From Hippopus hippopus (Eukaryota > Mollusca > Bivalvia > Cardiida > Cardiidae), in assembly GCA_946811185.2 (NCBI GenBank), contig OX328096.1, positions 47,072,252 through 47,136,251 of the forward strand: a DNA stretch of 64,000 nt, written 5' to 3'. Every line of letters starts with the position of its first letter. The first letter of the stretch is position 1. The notes beneath the pieces are model-generated. The model had not been told where the DNA came from. It was given only the letters and a program-made list of their open reading frames with translations, and did not search any database. Both the position numbers and the translations under genes were made by a program. Below are positions 52,494 through 62,599 of this stretch, in pieces.

Positions 52494-52500
52494 TTTTTAA
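52425..52500. repeat. (TTA)n / (TTTA)n low-complexity tract
   Basis: Runs of TTATTATTATT and TTTATTTATTT. No other feature between 52095 and 52753. Confidence 0.9.
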
Positions 52501-52753
52501 ATTTTTTAATTTTGTTCTCTGACATATCAAAGAATATAGGAAAAAATACATTTAAGTAATGTGTAATCATAGTTATGGAATTTACGCACTATTATTAAAC
52601 ATGAACATCAGCGCAAATTTAGATTACACCTGAAAAAGAACAAATTTCTGTTTGTGTAATTCTAAAAAAGAAAGGTTAGAATATGTTATAAAGTAGCAGG
52701 AGAGAAAACCACCATAGGGGTCTCACTCGCCACAACTAGGCTGCTTCCATAAT

Positions 52754-52824
52754 ATAAACGGATCACCGAGGTTTGCATAATGTGCTAATTATAAACGGAT
52801 CACCGAGGTTTGCATAATGTGCTA
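52754..52824 (+). repeat. Exact 34-bp direct duplication upstream of the MGNC gene
   Basis: The segment opening ATAAACGGATCACCGAGG occurs at 52754-52787 and again at 52791-52824 without a mismatch. It lies 180-250 bases before the start codon. Confidence 0.95.
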
Positions 52825-53003
52825 TCAGGCGGCATATTCCGCTCAAAATTTGGTTGTGTGGTATCTTTTTATTGTTGTTGTCGACAGGGGACATAACTCT
52901 AAGATTATTTCCTGCTGGCGGATAAGGAAGTGTCATCTGCTTCATCGTCATGGTTAAATCTAAGTAATGTAACTGATGAAATGTAACATGTCAGCATTAG
53001 ACA

Positions 53004-53047
53004 ATGGGAAACTGCTTAAGAAAATGCTTCGGTCGTTTCGACAGAAG
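53004..53047 (+). CDS. Exon 1 of the MGNC gene
   Basis: Fourteen codons plus two bases, ending AG before a GTAAAG donor. The start context ACAATGG is acceptable. Two 34-bp direct repeats lie 180-250 bases upstream. Confidence 0.55.
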
Positions 53048-56000
53048 GTAAAGATAATCTTACGTGTTTGCAAATACCTGATAAGAGTATTCCTTTTGTT
53101 TTGAAATAACACGCCATGGTCTCGTCTACTGCATGGACAACCAAAAAAAACTAGACAAACACTTATTGCGTTTACTATGTACTTATCTTCTGTTTTTGTT
53201 AGAGTACTGTATATTTTTGTTTTAAATATCAATACAATACGTACAAATCCAAATAAACCATATTTGTCCCCAGAATTTCTCTTTGTCACCACTTCGATCG
53301 CATTTGAAGAGCTTAAATGAAAGAACTTATTGTAAACTATATAATTTCTCTTGTTGCTAGTGTCATACCATTTGAAGAGCTCCCTTTAAAAGTGAAAGAA
53401 CTTGCTGTGATTTATTATTTTCTATTTCTGTTTTTTTTCCCCATGCTTGTCAGATTTTATGCTCTTTTTTGACCTGGAACATAGTCAAATATTTTTGTTT
53501 GATAAAATGCTTCATTTTTTGCCCCCTCCCCTTCCCATATATGGCTAAATATTGATCTCTTTTTTTTTTTTGTAAAGGATTAAACTAAATGTAACAATAT
53601 ACAAACATTTACAAAACAACTGGCAACCCAGAGAAAGAAAGCTTTACTAAACGGTGTTAGAAACAGGATAAATTCTGCTTTAATACCAGGATTTCATCCT
53701 TTTCCCACAGTGTTTACTATCCTTTCAAGGACAAATTTTATCGTGTAAGCCACATTAATTTGTCATCTGCATATGGGGTCCTGTGTGGCTCAGTGTCAAA
53801 GTGTGGGACTCATAACCTGGAGACCCGGGGTTCGAGCAGCACTGGATCCACTGGGTCTTTCGTGGGAGTGTCTTTGGGCAAGACCCTTCAGAGCCCTAGC
53901 CTAGTACTGGCATTTAAGACCCAGGAAAGCATGAATATATAAGCTGTCATTGTGATATGACTGAAATAATGTTGAAAGTGGGGTAAAACATCATTCATTA
54001 ATTCATCTGCATATGCTTTCAAAATTGACAAGTCTCAAATTTTGTAATCTCAAAAAGAGTTAAAGGACTAGTTTTTGGTTATCACCTCCTGAACATATTA
54101 TTTTTCTGTGTTGCTGCAGACCTCAATTGAAAACCTTGTGGCTAAAACATATATTGTTTGTAATGAGTAATTCTTATATGCCAGAAGGGTCGTATTATGT
54201 TATGGCCCTGGTCGTCTGTCCGTCCGTCCCTCTGTCCGTCCGTTAGCAATTTCTTGTGTGCGCAACTCCTCCTACAGTTTCTATCGGAATAACTTGAAAC
54301 TTATCACAATGAATCTCTATGATGTGTAGTCGTGCATGTGACTCTTTACATTTGGATCTCTTTAGGCATTCTAGAGTTATCTGCCCTTGATTTCTGAAAT
54401 AATCAATTTCTTGTGCGGCTACTCACTGACAAGCTCCCTCAGGCGTATATGCGCCGATCTGGGAAGCTCTTGTTCATTTTATCATGAAGTTTCCATGTAC
54501 ATGTATGGAAAGTCTACCCGAGTTTATATTGATAATAAATAATTTACCAATGTACATCAAAGGTGTCACCAGCAACTTTGTTGCCGGTAAACAAGTTATG
54601 AGTACTATTGGTTTGTTTGTACATGTAGCTGGGAAATTAGACATGTCAGTGATTAATATCTTAAAAGGTCCAACTTAGAGCTCATTGGCGTATAGTACAG
54701 ATGAATATCAGACTATACAGACGTCTATGAAGTAGAGTTAAGCATTTTATCCAAGTACAAGGTATTCTTTTGTGTATGGGAATAATTTAATGTTTAATCA
54801 GTAAAGATGAGCGGTAGTGATGTAAGAATTAGAATAAAATAATTTCAAATTATTCTTGTAGTTAAACATTTTCTTTTGTTTTTTACTTTTACTATACTCT
54901 TTTTTGTAGGAGAGCATTCCTTCATACAAGATACTCAGTTGAAAAAGAAGCTTCTATAGAAGTAAGTTACATAGTTACTCTTTTTTTTAATTTCATGCAC
55001 AAAATTTATACATCCTGAAAAAACCACTTTACCCACTTTGCAACTTCCTAGCAGAATTTTAGAGATTGGCAAGTTCCATCAAGATTACTAGAAATACAGT
55101 ATTATGAAAATTATTAGAAATGGTTTAGTTGGGAGTCAGATCTATAACAATGCATAACCATATAAACTGTGTTATATTAAGTCATTATCTTCTTCTTCAA
55201 ATGACTTTTTCCATCTTGCAGTAGACCACTTCTGAAAAAATTGTGCCAAGAGGAAAATTTTGCTCATGGTAACATCTCCTTTTTCCACATTTTTTCCTCT
55301 TGTGTTTTTTGTTCAGCTCTAATCCACTTGATTATCAGTATTTCATGTAAAAGATGTTCCTTCAATTGTTTGCTACAACTTCGTTTCAGCAAGTAGTGAG
55401 TTGAACTATGTTTGTCATTCTGTGTGAAAAGGAGGTTAGATGTATCTGGAAAAAGTATTGACCATGTCAGCCTGCACATTCCTTAGTTTATGCATTCTTT
55501 TATCAAACCTTGATTATCAAATTCTGAAAATATTTTCCATCTGTGTGCAGCAAATTTGTTTCAAGAGGTAATGTGTGAAGCCTTTACCAAACAATCACAT
55601 GTTTTAAAGACCCTATGGAAGAAACATTTTGAAAACATTGTGGGAAAAGGAGAAAATGCTGGTAACCAGCATTTTCTCCTTTTCCCACAATGTTTTTTTA
55701 CCATAAGATAACTTCCTTTTGTTTGCATTATCTTTGAATCCATCTTTTGCAGATGCTTTTAAATCTGCAGGGTCTCAAATTCAATGTTTGGGAAAGGGTT
55801 TATAAATATATTTAACCCGAAATTTACCCTTATTGATACCCATACCCTTCTCTTCTTTTTCAGTTTGAAAATTTAATGGACAAGGTAAGGGATTTTTACT
55901 CTCAACTCCTTTACCAGTAATTTACCTGTTGCTACTCAGATACATGTACAGTTTTCATATTCTGGCTTTTTATCTAGTTCTTTCACTCTTAACCAGGGAT

Positions 56001-59000
56001 CCTTTGTAGCTAAGTGGTAAATTGAAGGACTAGCAGTCTGGAGGCTAAAGGTTTGAGCCTCACAGGAAGCTCATGCTTCTGTGGGAGTGAGTGTCTTCGG
56101 GCAAGACACTTCAGAGCCCTAGCCTAGTACAGGTGAAACCCAGGACATTCATGAATAAGAGAGCTGTCACAGTGATACCGTTGAAATAATTTTGATAGTG
56201 GTGTAAAACACCATTCAATCAAGCAATCATTTACCTAAATAAAAGGTGTAATATATATAAGTAATACCATTTAAAAGTATGGAAATTATTTTTGAATTGT
56301 TGGTCCAAGTGTTAGTTGCTGGCAGAAAAAAGAATGTTGAAATCAGGTAAAAAGTAAACAAAAGATAGAGCGATTTGGCAACTTTTTCCTAGTTTCAAAA
56401 ATTCATTTTTCTACCAATGACTAACAGGTAGACCAACTGTACAATTGTACAATAAGAGTTTGTCATTTTTACAATAATTTCCAAACTTTAACATAGTATG
56501 AATTAAATTTAAATGCCTTTTAACATTTGAATTGTTTACTTTTGGCTACGACTGGGCCTTCAAGCAGATGAGAAAACTTTAGAATTGTTGAAATTGAAAG
56601 CAATTGAGGACAACAAAATCAAATTGGTCTCAACAAGCCATGAGAAAAGTGGAAATGCTGGTTATCTAAACTAGGATTAGGGGATGTATGCTTAATCATT
56701 TTTTTTTTTAAATTTAGTCTTATTCTAAGTTCCAAAGCTAGTCATCTAACTGTGTGAGACTGCATGGGTTGATGGAGACAGAATATCTCAGCTAGTCAGA
56801 TAGCTAGTCTTGGTGTTTAATCCTTTACCAGACGACAAAATTTTAGCCTTGTCCAAAGTGTAAGCATTTGAAGATGACAATTTCAATGTGGCTAAAATGG
56901 TATAATTTTTCTTTGATAGGGTAGAAAACATTATGGGAAAAGGAGAAAATGCTGGTTACCAGCATTTTCTCCTTTTGCCACAATGTTTTGAAAAGGCTTT
57001 TTTCCCAGGTTCTTTCAAAGTCCGCATTGTGCGGTAAAGGGATAAGTAGAACAAACTCAAGGGACACTTTCAGTCTGGAAATAACACGCAGATAATAAGT
57101 ATTTCAAGGTTGCTCCTGTGAAGAATGTCTTAGCAAAGTGGACATTGTAGATCAAAGATCAGAACGCATGTTTTGCACAGTCTGATCTTTGATGTACAGT
57201 GGCTGCAAAAACAACTATTGTTGTGAAAGGCGCTTTAACCCTTTACCAAACAATCCCAAGTTTTAACAACATTCGGGTGGAAGGCTTTTGAAACATTTTG
57301 GGAAAAAGAGAAAATGCTTTTAACTGGCATTCTCTCTTTTTCCCACAATGTTTCCACCTTTTCAGCGACAGAAATCATCTTAAGTTACGCTGGAAATCGT
57401 CTGCAATTGCTTCTGATTTTGACGAGTCTAAATATACCTTGTAAGGTTAAGATCCAGGGTTAAAATCTGTATTTAGACTTTTTAGTAATGATGGCTCTCA
57501 GTAAGATTACCCCAAAACTGTTGAGATCACTAGATTTGTAGTGTCTTTTTCCAATATTCTTTCACATGACTGATATAACTGAAACAGGGTCACTGACCAC
57601 TGAAGATCAGTTTCATTATACATGTGTATATAATAATGATTGTACACAAGTATTTACATGAAAATATAAGCATGTGAATGGGTGTATTAAGATTTCAGTA
57701 TTTCAGGAAAGTAGGTGGAAGGAAACTCTAACTAGAATTTTTTTTAACCAGAAATTTCTGTTTTGGAATGTGATTAAGACTATGGACAATTGCACTATGA
57801 TACTTTAGCTCTTTACCTATCAACAAAACTTTAGACATGTCAAAATGGGGAAAAAAATACAGATAAGACATAACTCAATTACTAAAATGTATCTCTGGAA
57901 GGATGGAAAACATTTTGGATGAAGGAAAAAGTGCTGGTTACCAGCATTTTCTCCCTTCCCCACATTGTTTTCAAAAGTCCTCTTCTCCAGGGGCATTAAA
58001 ATATAGGATTATTTGGTTGGTAAAGGGTTAGAGCTCTTTATTGATTACTTCCTTAACCCTTTACCAAATGACAAAATTTTAGACCCATCCAAATTGAAAG
58101 CATTTGCAGACAACAAATCACAAGTGACTATAATCAAGGTATTTGTCTTAGATTGTGTAGAAAACACCGTGGGGAAAGGAGAAAGTTCTCGTTACCAGCA
58201 TTTTATCCTTTTCCTACAATGTTTTCAAGGGCTTCACCTTCCTCCCACCTAGGGTCATTAAGACTCGGGACTGTTTGGTAAAGGGCGAAACAATTTTTTT
58301 CTCAGACCATTTCGGAAGGGTCAGCATCTCTTGAAATAAGAGATAATTAGCATGAGAAAAAAATATGTTTAAAGATGGGAAATATCATGGATAGAGGGTC
58401 AATTGATCAATTAAGCAATATGTCCTTTTGCGATAATGTTTTTAGTGCTAGTCTGCTGTAGGAAATGTTTTCTTTAGGATGTAATAGGGTTATAAAACCA
58501 TTAGGCTTAACCTTTTACTAAATATTCCTGTTTTCTACATCTTCGAGGAAAAGGCCTTTAACTCTTTACCACACAATTCCGACTTTTAACAACCCTGAGG
58601 AAGAAGCCTTTTGAAAACATTGTGGGAAAAGGAGAAAATGCTGCTAACCAGCATTTTCTCCTTTTCCCACAATGTTTTCTCCCCTATCAAAGACAAATTT
58701 CCTCATTTGAATCACATTTAAATTGGCGTCTGCAAATGCTTTCAGTCTGGACAAGTGTACATGTTAGTCGTGTGGTAAAGAGTTAAAAAGACATAGTGGA
58801 TAAAAGAGAAAATGCTGGTAACCAGCATTTTGTCCTTTTCTTGAGGTTTTTTACTCCTTCAAAGACTATTCCCACCTTTTAGCCATGTTTAAATTGTCAG
58901 CTGCAAATTAATATGGACACATCTTCATGTCATGTTTGTTGTCTGGTGAAGAGGTGACTCTATACAAGACAATAAAATTTTAGGCCTGTCCAAATTGAAG

Positions 59001-60444
59001 GCAGTTGCAGTGGCACAAATTAAGTGTGGTTGGAATAGGATTTTAGTATGAAAAATTAGAAAACATTGTTCGAAAAGAAAAGAAATGCTGGTTACCTGCA
59101 TTTTTTCCTTTACCCACAATGTTTTTTTTTGAGGGTCGTTATAACACAGGAGTGTATGGTAAAGAGTTAATAAGAATAAGTAATCAAAGGAATTGTACTT
59201 TGTACAGAGCATGAATTCATAGTTGTTCATTGTATTATTATTGTTATCTTAGTATTAATGGTATTGTTTTATCATTGCTTCAGGATGATGTACAGAATGA
59301 GATGTCAAAGTGAGTACAGGTCTAGATACAATTAACCCTTAATCCTTTACCACACAATCCTGACTTTTAACGGCCCTGATGTAGAAGCCTTTGGAAAACA
59401 TTGTGGGAAAAGGAGAAAATGCTGGTAATTAGCATTTTCACCTTTTTCCACTATGTTTTCAATCCTTTAAAAGACAATTTTCATGTTTTAAGTAACATTT
59501 AACGTGTTGTCTGCAGATGCTTTCATTTGGACATAGCTAAAATTTTGTGGTCTGTTAAAGGGTTAGCCAGCTAACAGCTAAATAAGTTAAATGTAATTTT
59601 CAAGCTGATTTTGGAGAAAAAAAATCACTTTATTGGACAGTGTAGATCCAAGATCAGACTGCATGTTCTGTGCAGTCTGATCTTGACTTATGCTGTCCGG
59701 AAAAGGTCAGTGAGTTAAGCTTAGTGGCCTAAGGGTTAGCCATAATCCCTTTTTACCAGAAGACAAAGTTTTTGGCTTGTCCATATTATAAAATGATTGT
59801 AGAAGACAAAACTAATTGTGACTCATACGATGGCATTTGTCTTTAACAAAGTAAAATAAAATATTGCAGGAAAAGGAGAAAATGGTGTTTACCAGCAATT
59901 TTCTTCTTTTCCTTCTATGTCTCTAAAGCTGTGTTCCTCAGGGTTGCCAAAACATAGTATGATTTATTATAGGGTTAGATTTTACTATCATTATGAAGAT
60001 AAACTCAATCTAAATCAGGGCATCAGATAAAAGGAGTCCATGGTTATTAATCCTTTACCACATAGCAAAATTTTATACTTGTCAGTATTGGAAGAATTTA
60101 CTTACAACAGTTTAGATTTTTTTTTCCAGATGATAGTATTTGTCCTTGAGTAGAAAGAAAACATTGTGGGAAAAGGAGAAAATGCTGGTAATCAGCATTT
60201 TCTCCTTTTCCCACAAGGTTTTCCAAAGGCCTCTTCCCCATGGTTGGTAAAATACAATGCAATACAATACCTTTATTATACCCCCGCAAAACGAATTTTT
60301 TCGGCGGCATACTGGAATCAGCCTGTCTGTCTGTGTGTCCGTCCGTGTGTCTGTCTGTGTACAAAATCAAAGTGCTGGCGAGGGTATTAAGTCACATTCA
60401 GTGACAGCTCTAGTTCACTCTGTTCCTTTTACAGAAAACAAGAG
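53004..60444 (+). CDS. Unrecognised gene, 5' part, predicted N-myristoylated product; continues beyond the exons found
   Basis: I do not recognise this gene. ATG at 53004 starts MGNCLRKCFGRFDRR. Gly2 with Cys4 and Cys8 and a basic stretch is the classic pattern for N-myristoylation plus palmitoylation and membrane attachment. Four further small exons follow with fitting phases and GT-AG sites: 54910-54961, 55864-55884, 59284-59309 and, less surely, 60435-60444. The joined start runs to about 51 residues (RAFLHTRYSVEKEASIE, FENLMDK, DDVQNEMSK, KQE), charged and probably helical. No stop was reached, so the gene likely extends past 64000 or the last exon is wrong. It lies head-to-head with SEC24. 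Confidence 0.5.
53610..54063 (-). mobile_element. Degenerate TTAA-hairpin MITE split by a SINE
   Basis: CAACCCAGAGAAAGAAAGC, a weakened palindrome (TTTCATCCTTTTCCCACAG), then TTTGTCATCTGCATATG. After the SINE, CTTTCAAAATTGACAAGTC to AAAGAGTTAA. Confidence 0.75.
53776..54002 (+). mobile_element. tRNA-derived SINE with 13-bp target duplication
   Basis: Head with A box TGGCTCAGTGTC and B box GGTTCGAGC, and CAT at the anticodon place in ACTCATAACC. Body GGCAAGACCCTTCAGAGCCC, tail GGGGTAAAACATCATTC. Flanked by TCATCTGCATATG on both sides. Confidence 0.88.
54175..54476 (+). mobile_element. CAAGAGCT interspersed element, opposite copy
   Basis: ATATGCCAGAAGGGTCGTATT, TCCGTCCGTCC minisatellite, GTGTGCGCAACTCCTCCTAC and the end GGGAAGCTCTTG. 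Inverse of 18767-19023. Confidence 0.65.
54910..54961 (+). CDS. Exon 2 of the MGNC gene
   Basis: A T-rich tract ending TTGTAG precedes it and a consensus GTAAGT follows. It completes the split Arg codon and encodes RAFLHTRYSVEKEASIE in phase 0. Confidence 0.55.
55578..55803 (-). mobile_element. TTAA-hairpin MITE with exact palindrome
   Basis: CCTTTACCAAACAATCAC to GGGAAAGGG. The hairpin at about 55630-55696 is exact around one A. TTAA ends lost. It stops about 60 bases before exon 3 of the MGNC gene. Confidence 0.8.
55864..55884 (+). CDS. Exon 3 of the MGNC gene (21-nt microexon)
   Basis: A strong pyrimidine tract ending TTTTTCAG and a GTAAGG donor bound FENLMDK, seven codons in phase 0. 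It could be skipped without frameshift. Confidence 0.5.
55996..56225 (+). mobile_element. tRNA-derived SINE
   Basis: TGTAGCTAAGTGGTAAATTG and GGTTTGAGCCTCACAGG (A and B boxes), body GGCAAGACACTTCAGAGCCC, tail TGTAAAACACCATTCAATC. Confidence 0.82.
56250..56568. mobile_element. Palindromic TIR element, GGCCCAGTAAAGGCC family
   Basis: TACCATTTAAAAGTATGG, GTTAGTTGCTGGCAGAAAAA and the right end GGCTACGACTGGGCCTT. Left TIR lost. Confidence 0.55.
56817..57044 (+). mobile_element. TTAA-hairpin MITE, full
   Basis: TTAATCCTTTACCAGACGAC to GTGCGGTAAAGGGATAA, near-perfect hairpin at about 56926-56990. Confidence 0.85.
57148..57205. repeat. Palindromic GCAGTCTGATCT element
   Basis: GTAGATCAAAGATCAGAACGC and its inverse around TGTTTTG. 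Relative of 8226-8285. Confidence 0.65.
57235..57450 (-). mobile_element. TTAA-hairpin MITE
   Basis: TTAACCCTTTACCAAACAAT to TGTAAGGTTAA, hairpin moderately decayed (GGGAAAAAGAGAAAATGC). Confidence 0.8.
57804..58030 (+). mobile_element. TTAA-hairpin MITE
   Basis: TTAGCTCTTTACCTATCAAC to TTGGTAAAGGGTTA, with a short insertion in the right TIR. The stretch 57451-57803 shows nothing. Confidence 0.72.
58053..58289 (+). mobile_element. TTAA-hairpin MITE
   Basis: TTAACCCTTTACCAAATGAC to TTTGGTAAAGGGCGAA, hairpin decayed at GAGAAAGTTCTCG. Confidence 0.8.
58507..58955 (-). mobile_element. TTAA-hairpin MITE, outer copy split by an inner copy
   Basis: TTAACCTTTTACTAAATATTC runs to AAAGGCCTTTAA. It resumes AAAGACATAGTGGATAAAAG after 58786, and the hairpin and right part follow to about 58955. 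The break is in the arm, a different TTAA from the other two nests. Confidence 0.75.
58558..58786 (-). mobile_element. TTAA-hairpin MITE, inner nested copy
   Basis: TTAACTCTTTACCACACAAT to GTGTGGTAAAGAGTTAA. Near-perfect palindrome at about 58613-58679. Confidence 0.9.
58952..59170 (+). mobile_element. TTAA-hairpin MITE
   Basis: GTGACTCTATACAAGACAAT to GTATGGTAAAGAGTTAA, hairpin decayed. Confidence 0.72.
59284..59309 (+). CDS. Exon 4 of the MGNC gene (26 nt)
   Basis: Acceptor TTGCTTCAG and donor GTGAGT bound DDVQNEMS plus two bases. A hairpin MITE begins about 30 bases after the donor. Confidence 0.48.
59339..59567 (-). mobile_element. TTAA-hairpin MITE next to an exon donor
   Basis: TTAATCCTTTACCACACAAT to GTTAAAGGGTTA. 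It begins about 29 bases after the donor of exon 4 of the MGNC gene. Confidence 0.85.
59640..59700. repeat. Palindromic GCAGTCTGATCT element
   Basis: AGATCCAAGATCAGACTGCA and GTGCAGTCTGATCTTG form a hairpin around TGTTC. Confidence 0.7.
59743..59977 (+). mobile_element. TTAA-hairpin MITE, decayed
   Basis: TTTTTACCAGAAGACAAAG to TATTATAGGGTTA, with core GCAGGAAAAGGAGAAAATGG and a diverged second arm. Confidence 0.65.
60048..60252 (+). mobile_element. TTAA-hairpin MITE, right end replaced
   Basis: TTAATCCTTTACCACATAGC, palindrome at about 60158-60222, then GTTGGTAAAATAC merges into the next repeat. Confidence 0.75.
60276..60413 (-). mobile_element. Shortened inverse copy of the 2394-2725 element
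   Basis: TATACCCCCGCAAAACG, GTCTGTCTGTGTGTCC minisatellite and ACATTCAGTGACAGCTCTAG. It ends about 20 bases before the possible microexon at 60435. Confidence 0.65.
60435..60444 (+). CDS. Possible exon 5 of the MGNC gene (10-nt microexon)
   Basis: AAAACAAGAG sits between a good acceptor (CCTTTTACAG) and GTAAAT, and restores phase 0 as KKQE. At 10 nt it is very short, so it may be a chance match. An unrelated repeat ends about 20 bases upstream. Confidence 0.3.
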
Positions 60445-60933
60445 GTAAATGTACTTGAAAAAACAATTTTAACGAGGCAGAAAATGTATTTGAACAAACA
60501 TAGTTCGAGTTCGTAATGTAAAGGAGAGAGAAAGAGGGGGGGGGGGGGGAAGGGGGTCTAACTGTTAATAATAAGTTGCAGAGATTAGTTAATTTATTTT
60601 TACATCAGTTAAAAGGAATTTATGATGACAGGATTGTTTGTTAAAGAGTGAAACCCGTTGTTAAACATGATCTCCATAATATTCCCCTCTAGTTGACAGA
60701 ACTTGAAAATATTGTGGAAAAAGGAGCAATTATTGCTTGTTATGAGCACTTGCCTTGGATGGCACGACTTTTGAAATTGACTCAAAGGATAAGGTATTTG
60801 GAGTGAAGGAAATTTAGTTTTGTGACATATGAAAAACATTGTCGGAGAAGGGGCAGTAACAAATCACAAGTAGTCCCTCTTTTTGCAAAAATGTTTTTAA
60901 ATGCTTTCAACAAGAGGGATGTAAAGAACCATG

Positions 60934-61157
60934 TCAACCCTTTACCAGAAGACATGATTTAGACTTGCCAAAATTCAAAGTGTTTGTAGACAACATACTG
61001 AAAATGGACCTAAGGATGAGATTTGTCTTTGAAAGGATAGGAAACATTGTGGAAAAAGGAGAAAATGCTGGTCATCAGCATTTTCTCCTTTTTCCACGTT
61101 TTTGAAAGCCTTCTTCCTAAGGATAGTTAAAACTTGGCATTGTTGGATAAAGGGTTG
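60934..61157 (+). mobile_element. TTAA-hairpin MITE
   Basis: TCAACCCTTTACCAGAAGAC to GGATAAAGGGTT, hairpin GTGGAAAAAGGAGAAAATGC and inverse. Confidence 0.75.
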
Positions 61158-61739
61158 TTAGTTATGATAATAATGTTAAATTAACAGCTGTTACCTGACA
61201 AACATGTACAAAATATATTCACAAAGATTTTATTGCTGATCTGAACTGACATTTCCTCCTCAAACAAATTTACATCATATAATTTGAAAATTTCCATGTA
61301 AAATAAGTAAAAACCAACATCTTTAAATGATGAGTTTGTAAATAAAATGTCAAAATATTATGGTAAAAAATGTGAAAATTGCAAATTTAGCAATTGTTTC
61401 TTGTGTCACATGTTTGAAGAGATGCTGGCTGCAAGGCCCAAAAACTCTTCTGTGGAAAGCTGTGAGCTGAAAAAAATTAGACTTGTCCAAAATCAAAGTA
61501 TTTATAGACTTCAATTAATATGTGGTTCAGATGATTGGGATTTGCTCTTGAAAAGGTAGAAAGCATTGTGTTAACAGAGTTATGCAAAGTCAAACTGCAC
61601 ATTCTGTAGAGGTTGATCTTGATCTACACATGTTTTCCATTCTGTTGAAATATTTTCTTGTTTTGTTCTATATCAAATGTTTTTCTTTTAAGTAATAATG
61701 TAATAGTTTTTCTTCAGTCTAAAATTGCTTTCAGACTAA

Positions 61740-61975
61740 TTAATAATCTCTCTACCAGGTGACAAAGTGTTAGACTTGTCAATATTTTAAGCACTTGCAG
61801 ACAATGAATTAAAGATAGCTAAGAAAATTCGATAATTATGTTTTTGAAGGTGTAGAAAATATTGTGGGAAAAGGAGAAATTGATGATTACTAGCATTTTC
61901 TCATTTAACCATTAATTTTTTTGAAAGTCCTTCTCCATGTGGTCATTAAAACACAGGATTATCTGGTACAGTGTC
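61740..61975 (+). mobile_element. TTAA-hairpin MITE, decayed
   Basis: TTAATAATCTCTCTACCAG to TATCTGGTACAGTG, one intact arm (ATTGTGGGAAAAGGAGAAAT). A fragment of another copy lies near 61470-61570. Confidence 0.65.
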
Positions 61976-62599
61976 AAAACACATGAAAACAAGATCTGAA
62001 GATCTGAAAACAAGGCATTAAAATCTTTCTTTGTGAGTATTTGGTGATTCTGAAGAGTGATTATCTTGTATTATTGTAATACCTTTTTGGCACATCCTTC
62101 AGCATCCATCTTGAAGTCCACAACCCAACAGGACCCTTTACGATCTCATCTTATGCTAGTCTGGTATATCAGTCATCTATATCGTGTGTACTTGTAATTG
62201 TCTGTGTTGTTATGCGTCCATCCAGTTTTTCACAGATTGATGTTGATGTATTTCTACTTGTAAATATTTGTAGTGTATATTTAGATTCTTCATTAATCCT
62301 TCGAGTGTCAAGCAACACTTGAGCTGCTTTTGTGGATAGTGTAGATTTAGATCAGGCTGTAAAGAACATGCAGCCTGATCTTTTATCAACTCTGATAGTT
62401 TGTAGGATTTGACTAGAATTGTTTTGAAATTGTCATATATCCACCTTAAGCAGCTAGAAATTTCCATTTCTTTATTTGGCGTTCTGAAGATTCACTGGTG
62501 GTTAGCTTCTTACACCTCATAGATTGTTATTTTCAACACAGAGCTTCAGAGAAAGGGATCAATAAAAGAGTGAACTGGCAGCAGCACTTTTACCTCCCT

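Noticed and set aside
50286..53003. Shared bidirectional promoter for SEC24 and the MGNC gene
   Set aside because: The start codons are 2.7 kb apart with a foldback element between, and no CpG-rich core joins them.
53781..53846. Functional tRNA gene
   Set aside because: A and B boxes are present but acceptor and D stems do not pair. The sequence is the head of a SINE that has other diverged copies here.
53760..53942. 60-residue open frame with an MSSAYGVLCGSVS start
   Set aside because: It lies within the tRNA-derived SINE and its target duplication, so it is not a gene.
61710..61758. Possible further exon of the MGNC gene (SKIAFRLINNLST)
   Set aside because: Its supposed donor is the TIR of a hairpin MITE (CTCTACCAG-GTGAC), so the fit is probably accidental.
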